DNA of 64,000 bases from JAOUEA01 sp963762075 (GTDB lineage: Bacteria; Actinomycetota; UBA4738; HRBIN12), in contig CAVXJC010000003.1 in NCBI GenBank assembly GCA_963762075.1, positions 186,001-250,000 of the forward strand. The letters run 5' to 3'. A model generated the notes under the pieces. That model was not told the origin of the DNA, did not search any database, and saw only the letters and a program-made list of their open reading frames with translations. Shown in pieces: positions 32,894 to 40,270 of the stretch. The position numbers and the translations under genes are program-made. Positions within the stretch are counted from its first letter, which is position 1. The number at the start of each line of letters is the position of its first letter.

Positions 32894-34012
32894 GTGAGCG
32901 ACGTTGCTTTGGGCGCTCGCGGCGTGGAATCAAGCGACTTAGGCGTCGCGGTTCGACTCGAGAGCATCGTGAAGCGCTTCGGCGATGTGATCGCCGTCGA
33001 CGGTGTCGACCTCGAAGTGCGGGAGGGCGAGTTCTTCTCGATGCTCGGGCCATCGGGCTCGGGAAAGACGACGTGTCTACGCATGATCGCCGGCTTCGAG
33101 CGGCCGACCGAGGGCCGTGTGCTGCTCGATGGGGTCGACGTCGGAGATCTGCCGCCCTACGACCGCGACGTGAACACCGTCTTCCAGGACTACGCCCTCT
33201 TCCCGCACATGTCCGTCATGCAGAACGTCGGATACGGGCTCATGGTCGCCAAGCTCGACAAGCAGGAGCGGCGTCGCCGAGCGGCTGCGGCGCTCGAGAT
33301 GGTCCGCCTCGCGGAGTTCGGAGATCGGAAGCCTGGCCAGCTGTCCGGCGGGCAGCGGCAACGGGTCGCTCTCGCTCGGGCGCTCGTCTTGCGACCGAAG
33401 GTACTTCTTCTCGACGAGCCACTCGGCGCACTCGATCTCAAGCTGAGGCAGCAGATGCAGATCGAGCTCAAGGACATCCAGCAAGAGGTGGGTCTGACAT
33501 TCATCTACGTCACCCACGATCAGGACGAGGCCCTCACGATGAGCGACCGGCTCGCCGTCTTCAACGACGGCAGGATCGAGCAGGTCGGCTCGCCCGCCGA
33601 GGTGTATGAGCGGCCGGCGACCGGGTTCGTCGCCGGGTTCGTGGGGGTGTCGAACGTGCTCGGGGGTCCCGTCGCGGCCCAGATCGTGGGTGATCCGCAC
33701 CCGTTCACGATCCGCCCGGAGAAGATCGCGCTGCGAGAGCCGGGAGACCAGGCCGGTCCGGACGATTGCACGGCAACCGGTCGTGTACGGGAAGTCGTAT
33801 ACCTGGGTGCGGTCACGCGCTACGTCGTCGAGCTCGACGCGGGAGGATCGCTGGTCATGATGCAGCAGAATCTCTCGACGTCGTCGATGGAGGCCCTGCA
33901 GATACGCGGCAAGCCCGTGCGCCTTGTGTGGCGCCGAAGCAACAATCGCCCGGTGGAGGCTACCGCCGGTGTGTCGGATGGGTCCTCGGACCAGGAAGAG
34001 GGGCGGGTATGA
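32894..34012 (+). CDS. potA: Polyamine-type ABC importer ATPase (PotA-like)
   Basis: 372-residue ATPase of the CUT1/PotA group. Walker A GPSGSGKTT, Q-loop VFQDYALFPHMSV, signature LSGGQRQRVALARAL, Walker B LLLDEPLGALD and H-loop YVTHDQDEA are all present. A C-terminal TOBE-type regulatory domain follows (about 245-350, FTIRPEKIAL). It energises uptake through the two permeases encoded downstream. The GTG at 32894 has a run of seven Gs about 6 nt upstream as SD; an earlier in-frame start lacks one. Its stop overlaps the next start (ATGA). Confidence 0.92.
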   Translation: MSDVALGARGVESSDLGVAVRLESIVKRFGDVIAVDGVDLEVREGEFFSMLGPSGSGKTTCLRMIAGFERPTEGRVLLDGVDVGDLPPYDRDVNTVFQDYALFPHMSVMQNVGYGLMVAKLDKQERRRRAAAALEMVRLAEFGDRKPGQLSGGQRQRVALARALVLRPKVLLLDEPLGALDLKLRQQMQIELKDIQQEVGLTFIYVTHDQDEALTMSDRLAVFNDGRIEQVGSPAEVYERPATGFVAGFVGVSNVLGGPVAAQIVGDPHPFTIRPEKIALREPGDQAGPDDCTATGRVREVVYLGAVTRYVVELDAGGSLVMMQQNLSTSSMEALQIRGKPVRLVWRRSNNRPVEATAGVSDGSSDQEEGRV

Positions 34013-35280
34013 AGAAGCGGTTCCGGCTGTTCGCTGCGGCGTCGGCGGTGGTGCTCGTCGCTGCTGCGTGTGGGAGCGATGAAGGTGACACCGGGGACGC
34101 GGGGGGAACGACCAGCGAAGGCCCTGCCGTCATCAGCACGATCGGTGAGACCGAGGGGGAGCTCAATCTGATCGCATGGGTGGGCTACACCGAGGACGGC
34201 ACCACCGAGGGCTACGAGGCCTATGACTGGGTGACCCCCTTCGAGGACGCGACCGGCTGCCAGACATCGGTGAAGTACGCCGATAGTTCCGACGAGATGT
34301 TCAACCTGATGACCCAGCAAGCTGGGGCCTACGATGGCGTTTCGGCGTCCGGGGACTCCTCGAACAGGCTGATCGCATCAGGCGCGGTCTCAGCGGTCGA
34401 CCCCGCGCTCTTCCCCGACTTCGCGAGTGTGATCGACCCGCTGCAGCCCGAGACCGGCACGAACAACAGCCATTACGTGGTCGACGGCGTCGTGTACGGG
34501 ACCCCGTACATGTACGGGCCGAACTTCCTCATGTACAACACCGATGAGGTGAAGCCTGCGCCCACGAGTTGGGATGTCGTCTTCGAAACCGAGCTCGATG
34601 GCCAACCGAACCCCTATGCGGGCCAGATCACCGCGTACGACTTCCCCATCTACATCGCCGACGCAGCGCTCTACCTGCAGACCCATCAGCCGGATCTGGG
34701 AATCACTGACCCGTACGAGCTCACGGAGGAGCAACTGAACGCAGCCGTGGAACTGTTGAAGGGGCAAAGCTCCCTGATCGACAAGTACTGGGCGGCGTAC
34801 ACGACGGAGATCGACGGCTTCGTGGACGGCAGCATGGTGGCCGGCACCGCGTGGCCCGTCAACCTGAGCTATGCGGAGATCGATGCTCCCGTTGCGCCCG
34901 CCGAGCCAACCGAAGGCATGACCGGGTGGGCCGATACCTGGATGATCTCGTCGGATGCCGCGAACCCGAACTGCATGCTGGAGTGGATGAAGTGGTCGAT
35001 GACGGCCGACGTGCAGGCCGAGGTTGCCGAGTACTACGGGGCGGCGGGCAGCAACGTCGACTCTTGCCCTGTCCTGGAGAAGCGACTCGACAAGGCCTAC
35101 GGCAAGGGCTCGGCCGAGCTCGCCAACACGGTTCGCTATGGCTACTGCGGCGACGCGACGTTCCTGGACTCTCTGGCCCTGTGGAAGACACCGGTGAGTG
35201 ATTGTGGTGATGATCGCGGCGCCGTGTGTGAGGACTACTCGGTCTGGTCGCAGAAGTGGACGGAGATCAGGGGCGCGTAA
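34009..35280 (+). CDS. potD: Polyamine-type substrate-binding lipoprotein (PotD-like)
   Basis: 423-residue extracytoplasmic binding protein. The signal peptide ends in lipobox VAAAC (Cys21) for lipid anchoring. An acidic Gly/Thr linker follows, then a PotD/PotF-type two-lobed domain: LNLIAWVGYTEDG, YDGVSASGDSSNRL, YGTPYMYGPNFLMYNTD, VAGTAWPVNLSY. Six cysteines follow the lipobox, five of them in the last 110 residues, unusual for this family and suggesting disulfides. The ligand is probably a polyamine or related cation, by family and operon. It is coupled to potA by a 4-nt overlap. Confidence 0.9.
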   Translation: MKKRFRLFAAASAVVLVAAACGSDEGDTGDAGGTTSEGPAVISTIGETEGELNLIAWVGYTEDGTTEGYEAYDWVTPFEDATGCQTSVKYADSSDEMFNLMTQQAGAYDGVSASGDSSNRLIASGAVSAVDPALFPDFASVIDPLQPETGTNNSHYVVDGVVYGTPYMYGPNFLMYNTDEVKPAPTSWDVVFETELDGQPNPYAGQITAYDFPIYIADAALYLQTHQPDLGITDPYELTEEQLNAAVELLKGQSSLIDKYWAAYTTEIDGFVDGSMVAGTAWPVNLSYAEIDAPVAPAEPTEGMTGWADTWMISSDAANPNCMLEWMKWSMTADVQAEVAEYYGAAGSNVDSCPVLEKRLDKAYGKGSAELANTVRYGYCGDATFLDSLALWKTPVSDCGDDRGAVCEDYSVWSQKWTEIRGA

Positions 35281-35289
35281 CGCCTCCGG

Positions 35290-35328
35290 TGAGGGCCGGG
35301 CGGCGACCGAACGGCGGCCCGGTCCTCA
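35290..35328 (+). other. Intercistronic hairpin between potD and potB
   Basis: TGAGGGCCGGGC and GCCCGGTCCTCA form a 12-bp stem with one G-U pair around a 15-nt loop, centred in the 57-nt gap. There is no T tract. Position after the binding-protein gene suggests partial termination or 3'-end protection, giving more binding protein than permease. Confidence 0.5.
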
Positions 35329-35337
35329 TCACCTCCG

Positions 35338-36234
35338 ATGGTTGACGTCGACGCCACCCGATCGTCGCCCGGGCGAAGGCCAGGAGCGACCCTTCATCGC
35401 CATCCGAAGGTACGGCTTGCCCTCACCCTGATCCCGCCCCTCGGGTGGCTTGCAGTGTTCTACCTCGGTGCCCTGATCCTCTTGCTCGTGAACGCGTTCT
35501 GGACCGTCGATTCGCTCACCGCCCAGGTGATCCACGACTTGAGCCTCCAGAATTTCCAAACGCTCTGGTCCTCGCCGGTCTATCGGACCATCACGGTGCG
35601 AACGGTATGGATCGCATCCGCGGTGACGGTCGCCGACATCGTGCTCGCCATACCCGTCGGGTACTTCTCGGCACGTGTGGCCTCGCCCAGACTGCGGTCT
35701 GCTCTGCTCGTCGCCGTAGTCATGCCGCTGTGGACCAGCTATCTGATCAGAGCGTTCGCTTGGCAGACGATCACGTCGCCGAGAGGCCTGCTCGAGTCGG
35801 TCCTCGAAGCCGTTGGGCTCCCGTCTTCGGGCATCGGCAACTCTCTGTGGTCGATCTGGCTCACATTCACCTACCTCTGGTTGCCGTTCGTCGTCCTGCC
35901 CGTGTACGCGGCGTTGGAGCGGGTGCCGGAGTCCTACCTCGAGGCGTCGAGCGATCTCGGTGCGAGAGGGTGGACAACCTTGCGGAAGGTGGTCTGGCCA
36001 CTGGCATTGCCGGGCATCGTGGCTGGCTCGATCTTTTCGTTTTCGCTCACTCTCGGGGACTACATCGCGCCCATCCTCGTCGGCAACACGAAGTTCATCG
36101 GCAACGTCATCTACGACAGCGTGGGCGTGGCGAACAACCTGCCGTTCGCGGCGGCGTTCGCCTTGGTGCCCGTCGTGATCATGGCCGCGTACCTCTTCAT
36201 CGCGCGTAGGCTCGGCGCATTCGAGGCGCTCTAG
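35338..36234 (+). CDS. potB: Polyamine-type ABC importer permease 1 (PotB-like)
   Basis: 298-residue permease with about six transmembrane segments. The EAA coupling loop EASSDLGARGWTTLRKVVWP is at about 200-219. LGDYIAPILVGNTKFIGNVI in the last third is typical of PotB. A 25-residue basic cytoplasmic N-terminus precedes TM1. No good SD is visible before the ATG; translation may depend on the adjacent hairpin or run-through. Its TAG stop is immediately followed by the potC ATG. Confidence 0.92.
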   Translation: MVDVDATRSSPGRRPGATLHRHPKVRLALTLIPPLGWLAVFYLGALILLLVNAFWTVDSLTAQVIHDLSLQNFQTLWSSPVYRTITVRTVWIASAVTVADIVLAIPVGYFSARVASPRLRSALLVAVVMPLWTSYLIRAFAWQTITSPRGLLESVLEAVGLPSSGIGNSLWSIWLTFTYLWLPFVVLPVYAALERVPESYLEASSDLGARGWTTLRKVVWPLALPGIVAGSIFSFSLTLGDYIAPILVGNTKFIGNVIYDSVGVANNLPFAAAFALVPVVIMAAYLFIARRLGAFEAL

Positions 36235-37086
36235 ATGGCATGGTCGGTGGAGACGAGGGGCACCCGCATCGCAGTCCTGTGCGGCACGGTCGTCACGCTG
36301 GTGTTCCTATATGTTCCGCTGGCCGTGGTGGTGATCTATGCCTTCAACGACAGCGTTGCCCAGGCCTGGCCGCCGCAAGGGTTCACGACGAAATGGTTCG
36401 AGCTCGCTATCGGCGATGAAGCGATGCGGTCATCGCTGTGGAATTCCGTCAAGGTCGCCTCGATCGCAACGGCTATCGCGCTGGTGCTAGGCAGCGCCGC
36501 GTCCTTCGCCGTGCATCGTTTCGCGTTCTTCGGTCGTCAGGCCGTGTCGTTCCTGTTGGTACTTCCGATCGCGCTGCCCGGCATCATCACCGGGATGGCG
36601 CTCCGCACTGGCATCAACACGCTCGAGATCCCGTTCAGCCTGTGGACGATCATGATCGGGCATTCCACCTTCTGCATCGTCGTCGTGTTCAACAATGTCG
36701 TGGCTCGGCTCCGGCGAACGCCAACCTCGTTGACGGAAGCGTCGATGGATCTCGGCGCCGATGGCTGGCAGACCTTCCGACATGTCACTCTTCCGGCGAT
36801 CGGCACCGCTCTCGTGGCGGGAGGGCTGCTTTCGTTCGCGCTGTCGTTCGACGAGATCATCGTGACCAACTTCACGTCCGGCTCCGAACTCACGCTCCCG
36901 AAATGGATCTTCAACGCGATCCGGCTGCCGAGGAACCGCCCGGAGGCCAATGCTGTCGCCGCCCTCGTGATGTTGCTATCACTTGTGCCCGTGTACCTCG
37001 CCCAGCGGCTGAGCGGCGGCGCTGAAGAGGTGACTGGAGCTCGTCGCACCGCCGGCGCCGAGCATTCACCGGTCGAGGGGCACTGA
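36235..37086 (+). CDS. potC: Polyamine-type ABC importer permease 2 (PotC-like)
   Basis: 283-residue permease with about six transmembrane segments. The EAA loop EASMDLGADGWQTFRHVTLP is present, and LSFDEIIVTNFTSGSELTLP matches PotC. It begins directly after the potB stop and completes the potADBC set. The C-terminus is a 25-residue charged tail. It converges on bpa. Confidence 0.92.
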   Translation: MAWSVETRGTRIAVLCGTVVTLVFLYVPLAVVVIYAFNDSVAQAWPPQGFTTKWFELAIGDEAMRSSLWNSVKVASIATAIALVLGSAASFAVHRFAFFGRQAVSFLLVLPIALPGIITGMALRTGINTLEIPFSLWTIMIGHSTFCIVVVFNNVVARLRRTPTSLTEASMDLGADGWQTFRHVTLPAIGTALVAGGLLSFALSFDEIIVTNFTSGSELTLPKWIFNAIRLPRNRPEANAVAALVMLLSLVPVYLAQRLSGGAEEVTGARRTAGAEHSPVEGH

Positions 37087-37110
37087 CGATGCGTTGCGAA
37101 GCCGCGCCGA

Positions 37111-37647
37111 CTACAAGTACTGGCCGCTCGGAGGCTGACCCTCGGGGGATCGGCCATCTGGCGCCCGGGGGTTCTGGCTGACGAGGCCGCGGCGGCGGAG
37201 CTCTTCGAACTGCTGACGGGCTCCGGCCTGCTGGGCGAACATCGCTGCCTGGATACCGTGGAACAGTCCCTCGAGCCAGCCGACCAGCTGTGCCTGCGCT
37301 ACGCGGATCTCGGATTCGCTCGGCACTCCCTCGAGCGGCGGGGCCAGGTCTCCCAGCTCTTCCTGGAGGTCGGGCGAGAGCACCTCGGTGAGCGCTTCGA
37401 CGGCTCGGTGGTACACGTCGGCGAGCCGCGCACGGCCAGATTCGTCCATCGACGCCTGCCGGGTCTCGTCGAGCAGCTCACGCACCATGCTCGCGATACG
37501 GAGCAGCTTCGCGGGCTCGGTGATCGTCTCCCCGGACGCCTGAGGCTCGCCGGGGCCGGCCGCGGTGCTCTCTTCGTCGACGGGCACGGCTTCGATCACG
37601 ACCGGCTCGGGGGTTTGCTGGGGCTGAGGCGTCGCGTCGTCGCTCAT
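37111..37647 (-). CDS. bpa: Bacterial proteasome activator Bpa/PafE
   Basis: 178-residue ATP-independent activator of the 20S proteasome, specific to actinobacteria. The acidic disordered N-terminus (about 1-45) is followed by a helical core (about 46-160, with LLRIASMVRELLDETRQASM and AQLVGWLEGLFHGIQAAMFA). It ends in GQYL, the conserved C-terminal motif that docks into the proteasome alpha-ring and opens the gate. This implies a 20S proteasome elsewhere in the genome. The start overlaps the stop of the M20 gene by 4 nt. Confidence 0.93.
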   Translation of the reverse strand: MSDDATPQPQQTPEPVVIEAVPVDEESTAAGPGEPQASGETITEPAKLLRIASMVRELLDETRQASMDESGRARLADVYHRAVEALTEVLSPDLQEELGDLAPPLEGVPSESEIRVAQAQLVGWLEGLFHGIQAAMFAQQAGARQQFEELRRRGLVSQNPRAPDGRSPEGQPPSGQYL

Positions 37648-39029
37648 GTGCCCAAACTAGCAGCGCCGCCCAGATTGCGGATCAACAGCGCCTCCGCGAG
37701 CACCAGGCGCTCGAGGTCCGCGAGATCGACGCTCTCGTCGAGCGAGTGATAGTTCGAGCGTTCGTCGCCGGCCCCGACGATGATCACGGCCATCCCCGGG
37801 AAGGTCTCGGCCAGCATGGGCACGATGGGCACGGAGCCGCCGCTCCCCATCTCGACGACCTCGTGGTCGAACGCTTCTGCGAGCGCAGCCTTGGCTGCCT
37901 CATACGCAGGGGTGGAGGTATCGACCAAGTAGCCCATGCCGGCTTCGTCGGCCTCGATGTCGACCCGCGCGCCCCACGGCGCCGCCGCCCGCAGGTGCGC
38001 CATGAGGGTGTCTCGCGCGCGCTCGGGGTCGTCGCCCGGCGCGATTCGCAGCGACACTCGGGCCGACGCCTCGGGCACGATCTGATTCGACGAGCCCGCA
38101 ACTGCAGGCGCATCGAAGCCCAGCACCGCGACGGCGGGCTTGGCGAAGAGGCGGTCGGCCACCGAACCCGATCCGATCAGCTCGACCTCGTCGAAGACGC
38201 GCGTCTCCTCGCGCAACGAGGCCTCGGTGACGGGAGCGCCGGACCACTCGAATCGATGGAGTCCTTCGATCGTGACCTCCCCGTCGTCGTCGTGCAAGGT
38301 GGCGATCATTCGGCAGAGCGCGGTGATCGCGTCGGGGATCGGGCCGCCGTACGCCCCGCTGTGTTGGGCGATCGGCAACACCCGAACCCTGACCCGGCAG
38401 TCGGTGATGCCTCGCACGCTTGTGCCGATCGTCGGCACACCGGTGCGCTCGTTCCCGCCGTCTGCCACTACCGCCACGTCGGCGCGCAACAGGTCGACGT
38501 GTCCCATCACCAGGTCGGGAAGGTGCTCCGTGGAACACTCTTCCTCGCCTTCGATCACGATCCTCACGGTGACCGGGAGCGCATCGCCATGGGGTACTCC
38601 CAATGCGCGCAACGCAGCTGCGTGCACGACGATGCCACTCTTGTCGTCGGCCGTGCCACGTCCGTACATGCGACCGTCGCGCACGGCTGGCTCGAACGGC
38701 GGGCTCTGCCAGTCGCCGGCCACGCCTTCAGGCTGCACGTCGTGATGGGCATAGAGGAGCACGGCCGGGGCATCTGGCGGCCCGGGCACTTCGCCGTACA
38801 CGGCAGGGTGTCCGCCGTCGAGCTCGAGCAACCGCGCACCGCCCACACCGGCAGATCGAAGGATGTCGGTTGTCGCTTCCGCGCTCTCGCGCACGTGCGA
38901 AGGATCGTGCCCGGGGTGCCCGATCGAGGGGATCCGCACAAGGCGCTCGAGGTCGGCGATCGTCTGGGGCATGCCGTCGGCGACGGCCCGACGGAGCGAG
39001 TCGGTGTCAGAGTTCTCGGTGATGTCCAC
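37644..39029 (-). CDS. M20 family metallopeptidase (dipeptidase)
   Basis: 461-residue zinc-dependent M20 peptidase. Metal motif 1 is LLYAHHDVQPEG, the bridging Asp lies in GRGTADDKSG, the catalytic Glu pair in IEGEEECSTEH, and a further ligand Asp in ADGGNE. The dimerisation/lid domain lies about 195-320. It likely hydrolyses dipeptides, which would finish proteasomal or general peptide breakdown beside bpa. The GTG at 39029 has GAGGAG 5 nt upstream; an ATG at 39050 is in frame but lacks an SD. Confidence 0.9.
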   Translation of the reverse strand: MDITENSDTDSLRRAVADGMPQTIADLERLVRIPSIGHPGHDPSHVRESAEATTDILRSAGVGGARLLELDGGHPAVYGEVPGPPDAPAVLLYAHHDVQPEGVAGDWQSPPFEPAVRDGRMYGRGTADDKSGIVVHAAALRALGVPHGDALPVTVRIVIEGEEECSTEHLPDLVMGHVDLLRADVAVVADGGNERTGVPTIGTSVRGITDCRVRVRVLPIAQHSGAYGGPIPDAITALCRMIATLHDDDGEVTIEGLHRFEWSGAPVTEASLREETRVFDEVELIGSGSVADRLFAKPAVAVLGFDAPAVAGSSNQIVPEASARVSLRIAPGDDPERARDTLMAHLRAAAPWGARVDIEADEAGMGYLVDTSTPAYEAAKAALAEAFDHEVVEMGSGGSVPIVPMLAETFPGMAVIIVGAGDERSNYHSLDESVDLADLERLVLAEALLIRNLGGAASLGT

Positions 39030-39046
39030 AGCCTCTCCTCGTGACG

Positions 39047-39694
39047 TCACGGCGCGAGCCGCTCGACGCGCCAGCTTCGGGCGCGTTCGGCGGTATATCG
39101 GAAGCGATCGTGCAACCGGTGGCGACGCCCCTGCCAGAGCTCGATGGTCTCCGCGCGCACCAGGTACCCGCCCCAGTGGGCGGGCCTCGGCACCTCCGCC
39201 GGGAAACGCTCACCCATCTCGATCATGCGGGACTCGAGCACTTCGTGCCCCGTGATCACGGTGCTCTGATCCGATGCCCAGGCGCCGAGCTGCGCCTCGC
39301 GAGGACGCGTGGCGAAGTACTCGTCGGACTCGTCGTCCGGCAGCAGGCTCACCGGGCCCGTCACATGCACCTGTCGGTCGAGCTCCTTCCACAGGAAGAC
39401 GAGACCCGCCCACGGGCTCTCGGCGAGCTCCCGGCCTTTGCGGCTCTGTCGGTTCGTGAAGAACTGGAAGCCACGCTCGTCCACACCGCGGAGCAGCACG
39501 TGCCGCACGCTGGGTCGCCCCCGCCGGTCGGCGGTGGCGATCGCCATCGCGTTGGGAAGAGGGACTCCTGCTGCTTCGGCATCGCCCAGCCATCGACGGA
39601 ACTGTTCGATGGGGTCGTCGAGTAGATCGCGGCGGCGGAGCGGGCGATCCTCGTGGAAGTCGGATGGCGCGTGCATCGTGCGTGGATCGGTCAT
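39047..39694 (-). CDS. pdxH: Pyridoxamine/pyridoxine 5'-phosphate oxidase
   Basis: 215-residue FMN enzyme making pyridoxal 5'-phosphate. The FMN-binding region is RPSVRHVLLRGVDERGFQFF with TNRQSRKGREL, and the C-terminal PxxWGGY appears as PAHWGGYLVRAETIELWQGR. The C-terminal WRVERLAP is the canonical end of PdxH. The start is set at ATG 39694, 7 nt after TACCAT, rather than 11 codons upstream. It leads an operon with the M20 peptidase and bpa. Confidence 0.94.
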   Translation of the reverse strand: MTDPRTMHAPSDFHEDRPLRRRDLLDDPIEQFRRWLGDAEAAGVPLPNAMAIATADRRGRPSVRHVLLRGVDERGFQFFTNRQSRKGRELAESPWAGLVFLWKELDRQVHVTGPVSLLPDDESDEYFATRPREAQLGAWASDQSTVITGHEVLESRMIEMGERFPAEVPRPAHWGGYLVRAETIELWQGRRHRLHDRFRYTAERARSWRVERLAP

Positions 39695-39701
39695 CGTCGC
39701 A

Positions 39702-39707
39702 ATGGTA
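39702..39707 (-). promoter_or_regulatory. -10 hexamer TACCAT for the pdxH operon
   Basis: Minus-strand TACCAT with a 7-nt spacer to the pdxH ATG at 39694. It decides between two in-frame starts. Confidence 0.45.
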
Positions 39708-39733
39708 CGGGTCGCCGGGCCCGTCACGGAAAG

Positions 39734-39805
39734 TGCCCCCGGCAGGATTCGAACCTGCGCTTCCGGCTCCGGAGGCCGGCGCTCTATCCCCTGAGCTACG
39801 GGGGC
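39734..39805 (-). tRNA. tRNA-Arg (CCG)
   Basis: A full cloverleaf on the minus strand: acceptor GCCCCCG/CGGGGGC, D arm GCTC/GAGC, anticodon stem CCGGC/GCCGG around CTCCGGA (anticodon CCG), T arm GCAGG-TTCGAAT-CCTGC, discriminator A. CCA is not encoded. It reads CGG, a common Arg codon at high GC. Confidence 0.95.
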
Positions 39806-39814
39806 GACGCGGGG

Positions 39815-39820
39815 AGTCTA
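39815..39820 (-). promoter_or_regulatory. -10 hexamer TAGACT for tRNA-Arg
   Basis: Minus-strand TAGACT, 9 nt before the tRNA 5' end; same hexamer as before the second VOC gene. Confidence 0.4.
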
Positions 39821-39867
39821 GCAACCGCCCTTGGCGCCCCTTTCGAGGGCTGCTGCGGCCGGCTCGG

Positions 39868-39873
39868 TATCCT
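39868..39873 (+). promoter_or_regulatory. -10 hexamer TATCCT for the response-regulator/argS operon
   Basis: TATCCT with a 7-nt spacer to the ATG at 39881. The operon it would start may run through argS, lysA, hom and thrC, which overlap one another. Confidence 0.45.
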
Positions 39874-39880
39874 CCTGGTC

Positions 39881-40270
39881 ATGTCAACCCCTGAACCCCA
39901 CGTGCTCATCGTCGATGACGATCCGTTGATCGTTCGACTGTTGGAGCTGAACTTCCGGCTCGGGGGGTTCCGGGTCTCGAGCGCCACGCGAGGCGATCGA
40001 GCGGTCGAGGTCGCTGCTGGATCGATGCCCGATGCGATCGTGCTCGATGTCAGCATGCCGGGCATCGACGGATACGAGGTATGCCGTCGTCTGCGCGAGG
40101 ACCACGGCATGTCTGACGTGCCGGTCGTGATGCTGACAGCGTACGGCCGCGACGAGGACAAGGCGCGCGCCGACGAGTTCGGGGTCACGGCATACGTGAC
40201 GAAGCCTTTCGACCCTGAAGCCCTTGTGGCAACCGTGCGACGCGTCCTCGTGGCCGAGGACGTCCCGTGA
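39881..40270 (+). CDS. Single-domain response regulator
   Basis: 129-residue CheY-like receiver without an output domain. The acidic pair is in IVDDDP, phospho-Asp in IVLDVSMPGIDGYE, Thr in VMLTAYG and Lys in YVTKPFD. The frame is open upstream through the tRNA, but the ATG at 39881 matches the family start and follows TATCCT by 7 nt. It overlaps argS by 4 nt (GTGA), an unusual translational coupling of signalling to an aminoacyl-tRNA synthetase. The partner kinase is unknown. Confidence 0.92.
   Translation: MSTPEPHVLIVDDDPLIVRLLELNFRLGGFRVSSATRGDRAVEVAAGSMPDAIVLDVSMPGIDGYEVCRRLREDHGMSDVPVVMLTAYGRDEDKARADEFGVTAYVTKPFDPEALVATVRRVLVAEDVP

Noticed and set aside
31786..33084. N-terminal extension of pyrE across pyrD and into the potA start
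   Set aside because: No similarity in the extension and it lies antisense to pyrD.
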